Of a stretch of 64,000 nucleotides of DNA, positions 44,106-52,194 are shown piece by piece (the first letter of the stretch is position 1; every line of letters begins with the position of its first letter). The notes under the pieces are model-generated. The model was not told the origin of the DNA and did no database searches. It saw nothing but the letters and a program-made list of their open reading frames with translations. The DNA comes from Caballeronia hypogeia. Lineage in GTDB: Bacteria > Pseudomonadota > Gammaproteobacteria > Burkholderiales > Burkholderiaceae. The translations under genes and the position numbers were made by a program. The stretch is from the NCBI RefSeq assembly GCF_001544875.2, contig NZ_FCOA02000037.1, positions 1 through 64,000 of the forward strand. Direction: 5' to 3'.

Positions 44106-45067
44106 ACAGACAGGCACCTCTGGCTATCGTCGCCGTGGGCGGCAACGCGCTGATCCGCGATGACCATCACCTGAGCATTCCGGATCAATACGAGGCGGTG
44201 ATCGAGAGCGCGGCGAACATCGTCGACATGATCGCAGCGGGATGGAAGGTCGTGCTCACGCACGGCAACGGCCCGCAAGTGGGCTTCATCCTGCGGCGCT
44301 CCGAGATCGCCGCGCAGGAAGTGGCGCCCGTGCCGCTCGATTACGCGGTCGGCGACACGCAGGGCGCGATCGGCTACATGTTCCAGAAGGCGCTTTCGAA
44401 CGAGCTGCTTCGGCGCGGCATCGAGCGGCGCGCGGTCGCGGTGGTGACGCAGACGCTCGTCTCCGCCGATGATCCGGCGTTCGCGAAGCCGACCAAACCG
44501 GTCGGCGCATTCCTGGACCAGGCCACCGCGCGCCGGCGTCAGGAAGAGCTCGGCTGGACGCTCATGGAAGACGCGGGACGCGGCTGGCGTCGCACGGTGC
44601 CGTCGCCAGAGCCGCTGGAGATCATCGAGCGCGACGTGATCGGGACGCTGCTGCAGCAAGGCTGCGTGGTGATCGCTTGCGGCGGCGGCGGCATTCCGGT
44701 TGTGCGCGATGAAAAGGGCATGCTCTCCGGCGTCGAAGCTGTGATCGACAAGGATCTTGCCTCTGCGCTGCTCGCGCAGCAACTGAATGCGGACCTGCTG
44801 CTGATTCCGACCGGCGTCGAGCAGGTCGCGGTCAATTTCGGCACGCCCGAGCAGCGCTGGCTGAGCAGCATGAGCATCGGCGAGGCGCGGGAGTTCATCG
44901 CGCAGGGACAGTTCGGCGCGGGCAGCATGCTGCCGAAGGTCGAGGCGATTCTGCGCTTCGTCTCGAAAGCCGGACCGCAAGGGCGCGGCGGCGAAGGGCT
45001 GATCACGAGCCCGGCGGCGATCCACCGTGCGCTGGCCCGTCAAACGGGCACATGGATCACGCGCTGA
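44102..45067 (+). CDS. Carbamate kinase
   Basis: 321 residues of the amino-acid kinase fold. AIVAVGGNALIRDDHH is the N-terminal nucleotide loop, HGNGPQVGFILRRSE the phosphate-binding region, and VIACGGGGIPVV and IDKDLASALLAQQL (ArcC/AllK pattern) follow. Carbamate kinase turns carbamoyl phosphate and ADP into ATP, CO2 and ammonia. Coupled translation with the DUF1116 gene (ATGA overlap) supports a chain from carbamoyl donor to ATP. It is the energy-conserving last enzyme of the unit. Confidence 0.93.
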   Translation: MNRQAPLAIVAVGGNALIRDDHHLSIPDQYEAVIESAANIVDMIAAGWKVVLTHGNGPQVGFILRRSEIAAQEVAPVPLDYAVGDTQGAIGYMFQKALSNELLRRGIERRAVAVVTQTLVSADDPAFAKPTKPVGAFLDQATARRRQEELGWTLMEDAGRGWRRTVPSPEPLEIIERDVIGTLLQQGCVVIACGGGGIPVVRDEKGMLSGVEAVIDKDLASALLAQQLNADLLLIPTGVEQVAVNFGTPEQRWLSSMSIGEAREFIAQGQFGAGSMLPKVEAILRFVSKAGPQGRGGEGLITSPAAIHRALARQTGTWITR

Positions 45068-45104
45068 ACACGGCGCAAAAACACATCGACGGAGAAACGG
45101 CTAA

Positions 45105-45497
45105 ATGACCGACAAGACGCTTCTGGCAGTCAACGGCACGCTGATGCGCGGCCTGGAACTGAATCACAACATGATCGCGGCGCAAGGCGAGTTCGTGCGC
45201 GAGGAACGCACCGGCGCGTGCTATCGCATCTGGAGCATCGGCGACCGCCATCCCGGCATGCTGCGCGTGAAGCAGGGCGGCGTGCAGGTTTCGCTCGAAG
45301 TCTGGGCGCTGCCGATGGCGATGCTCGGCCAGCTTCTGCTGAGCGAGCCGGCGGGACTGTGCATCGGCAAAGTGCTGCTCGCCGATGGCAGCGAGGTGCT
45401 CGGCGTGCTCGCCGAACCGTGGCTCGTCGAAGGGCAGAAGGAAATCACCGAAAAGGGCGGCTGGCGTGAATACACGGGCAAGTTCCATTCGGAATGA
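45105..45497 (+). CDS. Stand-alone allophanate-hydrolase C-terminal-type domain protein
   Basis: 130 residues. LLAVNGTLMRGLELNHNM, CYRIWSIGDRHPGMLRVKQGG and EVWALPMAMLGQLL match the C-terminal domain of allophanate hydrolases (AtzF type), a gamma-glutamylcyclotransferase-like fold. Here it stands alone, without the N-terminal amidase domain. In AtzF-type enzymes the domain acts on the N-carboxy intermediate or supports assembly; alone its role is unknown. GGAG precedes the ATG. It sits between carbamate kinase and the permease genes, so it most likely works on the same ureido intermediate. Confidence 0.8.
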   Translation: MTDKTLLAVNGTLMRGLELNHNMIAAQGEFVREERTGACYRIWSIGDRHPGMLRVKQGGVQVSLEVWALPMAMLGQLLLSEPAGLCIGKVLLADGSEVLGVLAEPWLVEGQKEITEKGGWREYTGKFHSE

Positions 45498-45524
45498 GGC
45501 CGCATCGCATAGAAAGGAATCGCC

Positions 45525-46787
45525 ATGAGCAATTCGAATGAAAGTCGCGGCGACGCGAACCTGAGCACCGCGCCGGGGCATCGCATCGCGATGATCCTGC
45601 TCGGCATCGCCGTTACGCCCGTGCTGTTGTCGTCGTCGAGTCTCGGCAATCAGCTCAATAACGCCGATCTCATCAAGGTGCTCTGCATCGGCAGCGTGAT
45701 TCTTGGGGTGCTCGCGTCGATCACGATTTCCGTCGGCGAGAAGGCGCGCCTGCCGACATACGGCATCGTGAAATATCCGTTCGGCGAGAAGGGCGCGATC
45801 GCCATCAACGTGCTGCTGGCGATCAGCCTGTTCGGCTGGATCGCCGTGACCGCGAACATGTTCGGGCACTCTGTAGCCGATCTGCTCGCGCAGCACGGCC
45901 TCGCGGTGCCGGTGCCGGTGGTCGTCGCCATCGGCTGCGTGATCTTCGTCGCGTCGACGGCGTTCGGCTTCGACGTGCTTGGCCGCGTCGCGCAGTTCGC
46001 GGTGCCGGTGATCGCGCTGATGCTGATCTATATCGTGCACGTCGCGACGAAAGGGCAATCGCCGGTCGTGTCCAGCCTCTCCAGCATGCCGATGGGCGTC
46101 GCGGTGTCGTCGGTGGTCGGCACGATCATCGTGCTGGTCGCGACGCTGCCCGATTTCGGCAGCTTCACGCACGACCGCAAGCACGCGGTGGGCGGCGCGC
46201 TCCTCGCGTTCCTGATCGCCTATCCGCTGCTCTACTGGGCGGGCGCGACGCCGAGCGTGCTGACCGGCAAGAGCTCGCTGCTCGCCGCGATGGCCATCTT
46301 CGGCGCGACGCTGCCGGCGGCGCTGCTCATCATCTTCGCAACCGTCACGGCGAACGCGGGCAACATGTTCCAGGGCACGCTCGTCACCTCGACGCTCATC
46401 ACGCGGGTGCCGAAGTGGCAGATCACGATCGCGCTGGGCGTGCTGGCCGTCATCGTCGGCAGCATGAACATCATGTCGTGGTTCATCCCGTTCCTGCTGT
46501 TTCTCGGGATCGCGACGCCGCCCGTCGCCGGCATCTATATCGCGGATTTCGCGATGTATCGCCGTCACGGCTACGACGCCGCCGTGCTCGCGCGCGAGCC
46601 GCAGGTGAAGTACATGACCTTCGTCGCGTGGATCATCGGTTCGCTGACGGGTTTCGCGACGGTGCGCGGCATGTTCACGCTTACATCGATTCCGTCGCTC
46701 GATTCGATTCTTGTCGCGTGCATCGGCTATATGGTGCTGAGCCGGCTCGGCGCATCGCGCGGCACGATGAAATCGGCAGGGCATTGA
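45525..46787 (+). CDS. NCS1/CodB-type nucleobase or ureide permease
   Basis: 420 residues with about 12 hydrophobic segments. GHRIAMILLGIAVTPVLLSS lies near the N-terminus, followed by the cytosine-permease-like KYPFGEKGAIAINVLLAISLFGW (part) and FVASTAFGFDVLGRVAQF. NCS1 transporters import cytosine, uracil, allantoin, hydantoins and similar compounds with H+ or Na+. As the last gene of the carbamoyl-transfer unit it is the likely importer of the pathway's substrate, pointing to a nucleobase-derived or ureido compound (inference). AAAGGA precedes the ATG. Confidence 0.87.
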   Translation: MSNSNESRGDANLSTAPGHRIAMILLGIAVTPVLLSSSSLGNQLNNADLIKVLCIGSVILGVLASITISVGEKARLPTYGIVKYPFGEKGAIAINVLLAISLFGWIAVTANMFGHSVADLLAQHGLAVPVPVVVAIGCVIFVASTAFGFDVLGRVAQFAVPVIALMLIYIVHVATKGQSPVVSSLSSMPMGVAVSSVVGTIIVLVATLPDFGSFTHDRKHAVGGALLAFLIAYPLLYWAGATPSVLTGKSSLLAAMAIFGATLPAALLIIFATVTANAGNMFQGTLVTSTLITRVPKWQITIALGVLAVIVGSMNIMSWFIPFLLFLGIATPPVAGIYIADFAMYRRHGYDAAVLAREPQVKYMTFVAWIIGSLTGFATVRGMFTLTSIPSLDSILVACIGYMVLSRLGASRGTMKSAGH

Positions 46788-46928
46788 AACGCGCCTGAAA
46801 GCGGGGCGCATTTCACGAATGTAACCGTGGTAACGCGCGGAAAAATTCGCGTAGTCGAATTGCCAGCTTGAGTCTCTACGATGCATTGACGCACGAGTTC
46901 TCTGCTCGTCCGATGCACGGAGATTCGC

Positions 46929-47159
46929 ATGCTGAGCCCTCATGAAATCGCCACGCTCCTGCTCGTGGAGCGCGCGCCGCATCAAGTCGAACCTTACGGA
47001 CAACCTGCCGCGCGCTTGCGGCAGGAAGCGCTCGTCGAGATCGAACGATTGCCGACCGGTGTACCCGTGCCACTGCTCACGCCGAAAGGACGCGACATGC
47101 TGCAGCGGCTCGATGCACGCTGGAAGCTGCATTCCGCCGCCGACGAAGCCAGCGAATAG
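46929..47159 (+). CDS. Small hypothetical protein
   Basis: 76 residues starting MLSPHEIATLLLVERAPHQV, with GGAG in good position before the ATG. It is soluble and contains a possible short helix-turn-helix-like stretch, but no motif I recognise. It lies between the permease gene and the DUF1932 dehydrogenase gene. The layout and codon use look genuine. Function unknown. Confidence 0.65.
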   Translation: MLSPHEIATLLLVERAPHQVEPYGQPAARLRQEALVEIERLPTGVPVPLLTPKGRDMLQRLDARWKLHSAADEASE

Positions 47160-47225
47160 CGCCCGAGCGTCGCGCTCTGCGCGAGCGTATTCTGTGTGTC
47201 GTTACCGCACACACGGAGCTCGCAA

Positions 47226-48059
47226 GTGACCCAATCGAAGCAAACGACCGTCGCGCTCATCGGCGCGGGCAGCATGGGATCGGCTATCGGCCGCGTGTTG
47301 ACGCAAGGCGGCGCGCGTGTGCTGACATCGCTCGAAGGACGCAGCGCGGCGAGCGTCGCGCGTGCACGCGAAGCCGGCATGGAAGACGCGAGCCTCGAAG
47401 CATTGTCGATGTGCGACTTCATCATGTCGATCGTGCCGCCGGCGGTCGCGATCGAGACGGCTGAACGAATGGCGTTCGTGATCGCGAACTCGAACGCGAA
47501 GCCGGTCTATATCGACTGCAACGCGATCAGTCCCGATACCGTCGCGAAGATCGCGCGCGTGATCGAGTCTGCGGGCACGCCGTTCGTCGATGGCGCGATC
47601 ATCGGCGCGCCCAGTTCGCCGAAGTTCTACATGTCCGGGCCGCATGCGGCGCGCACGCAGGCGCTCGCCGATGCCGGGCTCGTCGTGCGGGCGCTGGATG
47701 GACCGAATGGCGCTGCGTCCGCGCTCAAGATGTCGTACGCGGGCATCACCAAAGGCCTGACCGCGCTCGGTTCGGCCATGTCGCTGGCCGCCATGCGCAA
47801 CGGCGCGGGCGATGCATTGTTCGCCGAGCTCGCGGAAAGTCAGCCCGCGCTCGCCAAATGGCTCGCGGGCAATGTGCCGCGCATGCCGCCGAAGGCGTAT
47901 CGCTGGGTCGCGGAAATGGAAGAGATCGCGCAGTTCATCGGCGCTGATTTCGCGGAACATCGCATCTACGAAGGCGCGGCGGGACTCTACGCTCGGCTTG
48001 CGAAGGACAAGGACGCAACGGACGCGCTCGAACGCTTCTTCGACGAGGCGCGCAAGTGA
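47226..48059 (+). CDS. NAD(P)-dependent oxidoreductase with C-terminal DUF1932 domain
   Basis: 277 residues. It begins at GTG 47226 with GGAG ahead of it; an in-frame upstream start lacks support. The Rossmann motif is VALIGAGSMGSAIGRVL, followed by the substrate loop FVDGAIIGAPSSPKFY. The C-terminal DUF1932 region has ALKMSYAGITKGLTALGSAM, where Lys may be catalytic as in 6PGDH-like enzymes. Likely a hydroxyacid dehydrogenase of unknown substrate. It is convergent with the MocR gene (7 bp between stops). Confidence 0.87.
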   Translation: MTQSKQTTVALIGAGSMGSAIGRVLTQGGARVLTSLEGRSAASVARAREAGMEDASLEALSMCDFIMSIVPPAVAIETAERMAFVIANSNAKPVYIDCNAISPDTVAKIARVIESAGTPFVDGAIIGAPSSPKFYMSGPHAARTQALADAGLVVRALDGPNGAASALKMSYAGITKGLTALGSAMSLAAMRNGAGDALFAELAESQPALAKWLAGNVPRMPPKAYRWVAEMEEIAQFIGADFAEHRIYEGAAGLYARLAKDKDATDALERFFDEARK

Positions 48060-48065
48060 CGAGGC

Positions 48066-49490
48066 TTACGCGCGCGCGGCCGCCGACTCCGTCATCGCCT
48101 CGAAGAAGCGCGTCGCGCGCCGGTCGCCCGCGTAGGCCGAATTGATGCGCACCCACGGACACGTTTCGCCGTTCGGCCGATAGTAGCTTCCCGGCGCGAG
48201 CGTGACGCCGAACTTCAGCGCTTCGTCGACGAGCAGCGCAGAATCGTCGATGCCCGGCACTTTCGCCCACACGAAGTTGCCGCCGCTCGGTTCGTCGAAC
48301 ACGTCCCAGCCGTGGCTTTCGAGCGTCTGCACCGCGCCCGACAGCGAATCGCGCACGCGCTTGCGCAAACGCTCCAGATACTTGCGATAGGTGCCGCGTT
48401 CGAGCAGGCTCGCCGCCACGGCTTCCGCGAAGCGTGTGCCGCCGAGACTCGTCAGCACCTTCACGTCGACGAGATTCTTCACGAGCTCGCGGTTCGCCGC
48501 GAGATAGCCGACGCGCAGCGACGACGACAAAGTCTTCGACAGGCCGCCCACGTAAATCACTCGATCGAGCTGGTCGAGCGTCGCGAGGCGTTGTGTGGGC
48601 ACGGCCTGAAAGTCGGCGTAGATATCGTCTTCGACGATCGTGAAGCCGTGCTGCGTGGCGAGCTGCAGCAGCCTGAACGCGACCTGCGGCGCGATATTCG
48701 TCGCGGTCGGATTCTGGAACACGGTGTTGACGAAGAACAGCTTCGGCTTGTGCTGCCTGAGCAGTTCCTCGGCGACATCGGCATCGGGTCCGTTCGCGAG
48801 CCGTGGCACGCCGACGAGCCGCACGCCTTGCAGCTTCAGCAGGCCGAACAGGTTGTAATAGCCGGGATCTTCGACGAACACCGTATCGCCCGGCTTCAGC
48901 ATGGTGCGCACGATGAGATCGAGCGCCTGACTCGCGCCGTTCGTGAGCATGAGGTTCGGCAGGTCGGCGTCGATGCCGAGCGCGTTCAGGCGCAGCACGA
49001 TCTGCTGGCGCAGGTTGGTGTCGCCGTGCGGAATCGCGTAATCGATCACGCTGGACACGTCCATGCGCGACGCGGAGCGGATGGCCTGCGTGAGGCCTTC
49101 GACGTCGCGCCACGCTTCGGGAACGAAGCCGCTCGACAGCTTAAGCGTCTCGCCGGGGTAGTTGAACTGCTGGAGGATCTGGTTCGATTCCTCTTCCGCG
49201 AGGCGCGGATTGCAGTTGCCCGCGAGGCCGCCGCTTTCCTCGATGTGATCGGCCACGTAGAAGCCGGAGCCGTGCTTCGGCTGAATGAGCCCGCGCGACG
49301 CCAGACGGTCGTATGCCTCGATCACCGGAAAGCGGCTGATGCGCTGCTCGGCGGCCAGTTGGCGAATCGACGGCAGCTTCGCGCCCGCGAGCACGCGACG
49401 GGCGCGGATCATCGCCTCGATCTGGGTGACGATCTGCTCGGTCAGCGGCACGCCCGTGCCGCCGTCGATGTGGAGCGGAAGTGCGTTCAT
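48066..49490 (-). CDS. MocR-family regulator (GntR winged helix fused to a PLP aminotransferase fold)
   Basis: 474 residues. About 10-80 is a GntR winged helix (LPSIRQLAAEQRISRFPVIEAYDRLASRG; partial: QLAAEQRISRFPVIEAY). About 110-470 is a fold-type I aminotransferase with the PLP-binding Lys in YVGGLSKTLSSSLRVGY and EDPGYYNLFGLLK. MocR proteins use PLP-linked amino compounds as effectors. The divergent gap to the DUF2917 gene carries two identically spaced inverted repeats (listed separately). One abuts this gene's start, implying autoregulation. ATG 49490 is the natural start. Confidence 0.9.
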   Translation of the reverse strand: MNALPLHIDGGTGVPLTEQIVTQIEAMIRARRVLAGAKLPSIRQLAAEQRISRFPVIEAYDRLASRGLIQPKHGSGFYVADHIEESGGLAGNCNPRLAEEESNQILQQFNYPGETLKLSSGFVPEAWRDVEGLTQAIRSASRMDVSSVIDYAIPHGDTNLRQQIVLRLNALGIDADLPNLMLTNGASQALDLIVRTMLKPGDTVFVEDPGYYNLFGLLKLQGVRLVGVPRLANGPDADVAEELLRQHKPKLFFVNTVFQNPTATNIAPQVAFRLLQLATQHGFTIVEDDIYADFQAVPTQRLATLDQLDRVIYVGGLSKTLSSSLRVGYLAANRELVKNLVDVKVLTSLGGTRFAEAVAASLLERGTYRKYLERLRKRVRDSLSGAVQTLESHGWDVFDEPSGGNFVWAKVPGIDDSALLVDEALKFGVTLAPGSYYRPNGETCPWVRINSAYAGDRRATRFFEAMTESAAARA

Positions 49491-49499
49491 GGTCGTTCC

Positions 49500-49528
49500 A
49501 ACTGTTCAGTGGTTTCCGGTGAACAGTT
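49500..49528. promoter_or_regulatory. MocR operator, proximal pair AACTGTTCA-N11-TGAACAGTT
   Basis: Perfect 9-bp arms (49500-49508 and 49520-49528), start-to-start distance 20 bp, so both arms lie on one face of the helix. The left end is 10 bp from the mocR ATG. Confidence 0.75.
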
Positions 49529-49637
49529 TGAGTTCGCTGTTCGCCAGTGTCGATACTGCATTCGAACGCATCCGAAAAGCTCCGTCAAGACTGGCCGAAC
49601 GGCTGATCCAAATGTTCTTGAGTGTCGGATGATGCCG

Positions 49638-49666
49638 AACTGTTCATAAATTTTAGCTGAACAGTT
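49638..49666. promoter_or_regulatory. MocR operator, distal pair AACTGTTCA-N11-TGAACAGTT
   Basis: Same 9-bp arms and the same 11-bp spacer as at 49500-49528. Two further single AACTGTTC half-sites follow at 49674-49681 and 49697-49704, towards the DUF2917 gene. The cluster probably controls both divergent genes. Confidence 0.75.
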
Positions 49667-49790
49667 CCGGCTTAACTGTTCGTAAGTGTGCATTCAAACT
49701 GTTCGCGAACGAGCAAATAATTCACTCAACGGCTGCTTCTTCTTTTTGCGGGACGCGGCCACCGAGCCAAGCGATCAAAGGAGCAGCATC

Positions 49791-50114
49791 ATGCGTGAAA
49801 TCCGGACTTTCGAACTCGACGGGCGCGACGCGCCCACGCGCTGGGTGATCGACCGGCCGCAAACGCTGCGCGTCAAGCGTGGACAGATCTGGCTGACCAT
49901 AGAGGGCGACCCCGACGACCACTGGCTGGACACGGGCGCGTCCGTCGAATTGAAGCCTTACACGACGATCTGGGTCAGCGGCACGCAGGATGCAAGCTGG
50001 TTTTCGCTGGCGTCCGACTCGACGCGGGGTGGCGCGCGGAGCCTGGGCGAAGTCGCGCGCGCATGGTTTGCGCGCCGCGCGATGCCGGCGAAGGTCGTTA
50101 CCATCAGAGCGTAG
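49791..50114 (+). CDS. DUF2917 domain protein
   Basis: 107 residues starting MREIRTFELDGRDAPTRWVI, with AAGGAG before ATG 49791. The DUF2917 core is RPQTLRVKRGQIWLTIEG followed by DHWLDTGASVELKP, a small cupin-like beta barrel. Function unknown; such genes are widespread and often single in Burkholderia. It is divergent from mocR across a region loaded with AACTGTTC half-sites, so it is the likely MocR target. Confidence 0.82.
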   Translation: MREIRTFELDGRDAPTRWVIDRPQTLRVKRGQIWLTIEGDPDDHWLDTGASVELKPYTTIWVSGTQDASWFSLASDSTRGGARSLGEVARAWFARRAMPAKVVTIRA

Positions 50115-50260
50115 AGTCGACAAAAAGAGGTTCTTCGCGGATTCCCGTGGGGGATGGGCGGTATCGGTCGGTGACAGGCCGGAATGGATGATCACAGGAC
50201 TGAAGGCCTTGCAGTCCTTGAGCCGGAAACAAGACGCGACGTGCATGGCGGGGCATGCGG

Positions 50261-50325
50261 CATTCCGCGCTGGAATGTTCCATGCCCCGATTTCGTTTGC
50301 GCCTCAGTCGGCTTTGACGCATTGT
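50261..50325 (+). promoter_or_regulatory. LysR-type operator and promoter of FAD oxidoreductase gene 1
   Basis: Inverted repeat CATTCC-GCGCT-GGAATG (50261-50277) fits the LysR T-N11-A rule. It is followed by -35 TTTGCG (50296-50301), an 18-bp spacer and -10 CATTGT (50320-50325). The repeat centre lies about 63 bp before the predicted start site, the normal LysR recognition position. Copies with the same layout stand at 58770-58834 and 62374-62310. Confidence 0.7.
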
Positions 50326-50351
50326 CTCGCCATGACAGGTGAGAGACAGCT

Positions 50352-51668
50352 ATGCATAAGATCGAGAAATTCCCCCAGATAGATGGCGAACTTGGCTGGC
50401 TCGAGACCGCGCCAGATTCAGATGTTCAACTCGGCCGTCGAGTGAAAGGTGCGCAAACCTTCGACTTCGCGGTGATCGGGGCCGGGTTCACTGGCCTTTC
50501 GACGGCGACGCGGCTGGCGGAACTCCATCCATCCGCGCGCATCGCCGTTGTCGATGCACTCCGGGTCGGCCAGGGCTCATCCGGACGCAACGCAGGCTTT
50601 CTGATCGATCTGCCTCATAACGTCGACTACAACGAAACCGGGGTTGAGTACGCTCGCTCGCAGTATCGCCTCAATACATTCGCCATCGACAGACTGCGCG
50701 CATTCAAGGACAGATACCGCATTCCGTTCTGGATCGACGCCGGCAAATATATGGCCGGCCACGAATCGGAGAACCTGAAGAATCTGGAGAACTTCGCGGC
50801 CATGCTCGAGCAGGCGGGCTTCGAGCACGAAGTCGTGTCCGGCAAGGATTTGGCGAGGCGCCTCGGAACCGACTATTACCAGTCGGCGGTGTACACGCCG
50901 GGTAACGTTCTGGTCAACCCGGCGGCTCTTGTACGGGGCCTCGTCAGAGCGTTGCCGTCGAATGTGTCGTTGTTCGAGAACAGCCCGGTACAGGCGGTCG
51001 AATACGGGCCGCCTCATCAACTCCGGTTCCTTGGCGGAACGATCACGGCGCGAACGCTCATTCAGGCGACGAACTCGTTCTCGGAGCAGTTCGGAAAGCT
51101 GTCGAACCGGATTGCCCCGATCTTCACGTACGCGAGCCTCACGCATCCGTTGAGTGAAGATCAGATGCGTCACTTCAAGGACGTCAAGTCGTGGGGACTG
51201 ACGTCCGCGCATCCGGCAGGCTCGACCGTTCGCTTCACCTATGACCGGCGCATTTTCATGCGCAACACCTACGACTTTCTCGGCGACCTTCGGGCAACAC
51301 GCGATGAACTCGATTCTGCGTGGCGCCAGCATCGCCGCTCATTCGAAGCGCGGTTTCCTTTTCTGAAGGATATGACGTTCGAATATACGTGGGGTGGCGT
51401 CTTTGGAGTGACCTTGAACCACGAGTCCGCGTTTACGAAAGCAGGTGACGGCGTATTCGTCATGGGCGGATGCAACGGCGTGGGCGTGGTCAAGGGAACC
51501 TATCTCGGGTACTACATGGCGGACTACGTGTCCGGCGTAAAAAGCGATAATCTGGATTTCGTGCTTCAAAACTCGAAGCCTTCCTGGATTCCGCCGGATC
51601 CGTTTCGTGGAATCGGCGCGAAGATGCGGCTGAACCGGGAGGTCAGCAGCGCCAAAGGCGAGGTTTGA
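50352..51668 (+). CDS. FAD-dependent amino-acid/amine oxidoreductase (DAO family), paralog 1
   Basis: 438 residues. The dinucleotide motif is FAVIGAGFTGLSTATRLAEL, with the second FAD-contact region GSSGRNAGFLIDLPHN and C-terminal GGCNGVGVVKGTYLGYYMAD. The fold matches DadA/PuuB-type enzymes that oxidise D-amino, N-methyl or secondary amino compounds to imines. No signal peptide or membrane segment. The paralog at 58860-60179 is similar along its whole length, including the N-terminal MHKI(E/S)K and LGWLETAP. Its own LysR-type promoter lies 27 bp upstream of the gene and a RidA gene follows. Confidence 0.87.
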   Translation: MHKIEKFPQIDGELGWLETAPDSDVQLGRRVKGAQTFDFAVIGAGFTGLSTATRLAELHPSARIAVVDALRVGQGSSGRNAGFLIDLPHNVDYNETGVEYARSQYRLNTFAIDRLRAFKDRYRIPFWIDAGKYMAGHESENLKNLENFAAMLEQAGFEHEVVSGKDLARRLGTDYYQSAVYTPGNVLVNPAALVRGLVRALPSNVSLFENSPVQAVEYGPPHQLRFLGGTITARTLIQATNSFSEQFGKLSNRIAPIFTYASLTHPLSEDQMRHFKDVKSWGLTSAHPAGSTVRFTYDRRIFMRNTYDFLGDLRATRDELDSAWRQHRRSFEARFPFLKDMTFEYTWGGVFGVTLNHESAFTKAGDGVFVMGGCNGVGVVKGTYLGYYMADYVSGVKSDNLDFVLQNSKPSWIPPDPFRGIGAKMRLNREVSSAKGEV

Positions 51669-51740
51669 GGCGCATTCATCTTCATGGCCAAGGACTTCGT
51701 TCATCATCGAAGTCCGGTCGCGAAAAAGACAAGGTTATCT

Positions 51741-52124
51741 ATGACAAGCCAGGACATTCAATTCATTCCGGACGCCGATCCGGAATCCATCTCTTCTGAT
51801 GTTGCTTCGTTTGGCGGCGTTCTCGTTACGACTCAGGTGCCGATTCGCCCGGACGGAAGTCTGGAGCTGGGCGATATCGAAACGCAAAGCGAATGTACGC
51901 TGCGGGCGCTGAAGGCCGCACTCGAAGGAGCGGGCAGCTCGATGGATCGTGTCATGCATCTGACGATCTATCTGACCGACATGGCGGACAGAGCCGTTTT
52001 CAACGGAGTCTATAAGCGCTTCTTCTCGAGACCGTGGCCCGTGCGTGCTGCGGTGGGCGTCGCTGCCCTCGCGGTCGAGGGAATGCGCGTCGAAGTGACT
52101 GCGATGGCGGCGAGTTCCAGGTAA
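51741..52124 (+). CDS. RidA family protein 1
   Basis: 127 residues of the YjgF/YER057c/UK114 family. Features: FGGVLVTTQVPIRPDG, CTLRALKAALEGAGSSMDRV, and PVRAAVGVAALAVEGMRVEV near the C-terminus with the conserved Arg. RidA proteins hydrolyse reactive enamines and imines released by PLP or FAD enzymes. ATG 51741 follows AAGG; an upstream start at 51684 lacks a ribosome site. It is paired with the FAD oxidoreductase, which would produce such an imine. Confidence 0.87.
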   Translation: MTSQDIQFIPDADPESISSDVASFGGVLVTTQVPIRPDGSLELGDIETQSECTLRALKAALEGAGSSMDRVMHLTIYLTDMADRAVFNGVYKRFFSRPWPVRAAVGVAALAVEGMRVEVTAMAASSR

Positions 52125-52194
52125 CGACGGCGAATCAGCGAGTGCGACGTGTCATCTCTCCGCGCATCGGAGACGGATGCCGCGTGCACCGTAT

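Noticed and set aside
45057..47132. 691-codon minus-strand frame spanning the AtzF-C-like and permease genes
   Set aside because: Covers two well-supported plus-strand genes; His/Arg/Asp-rich sequence without domains.
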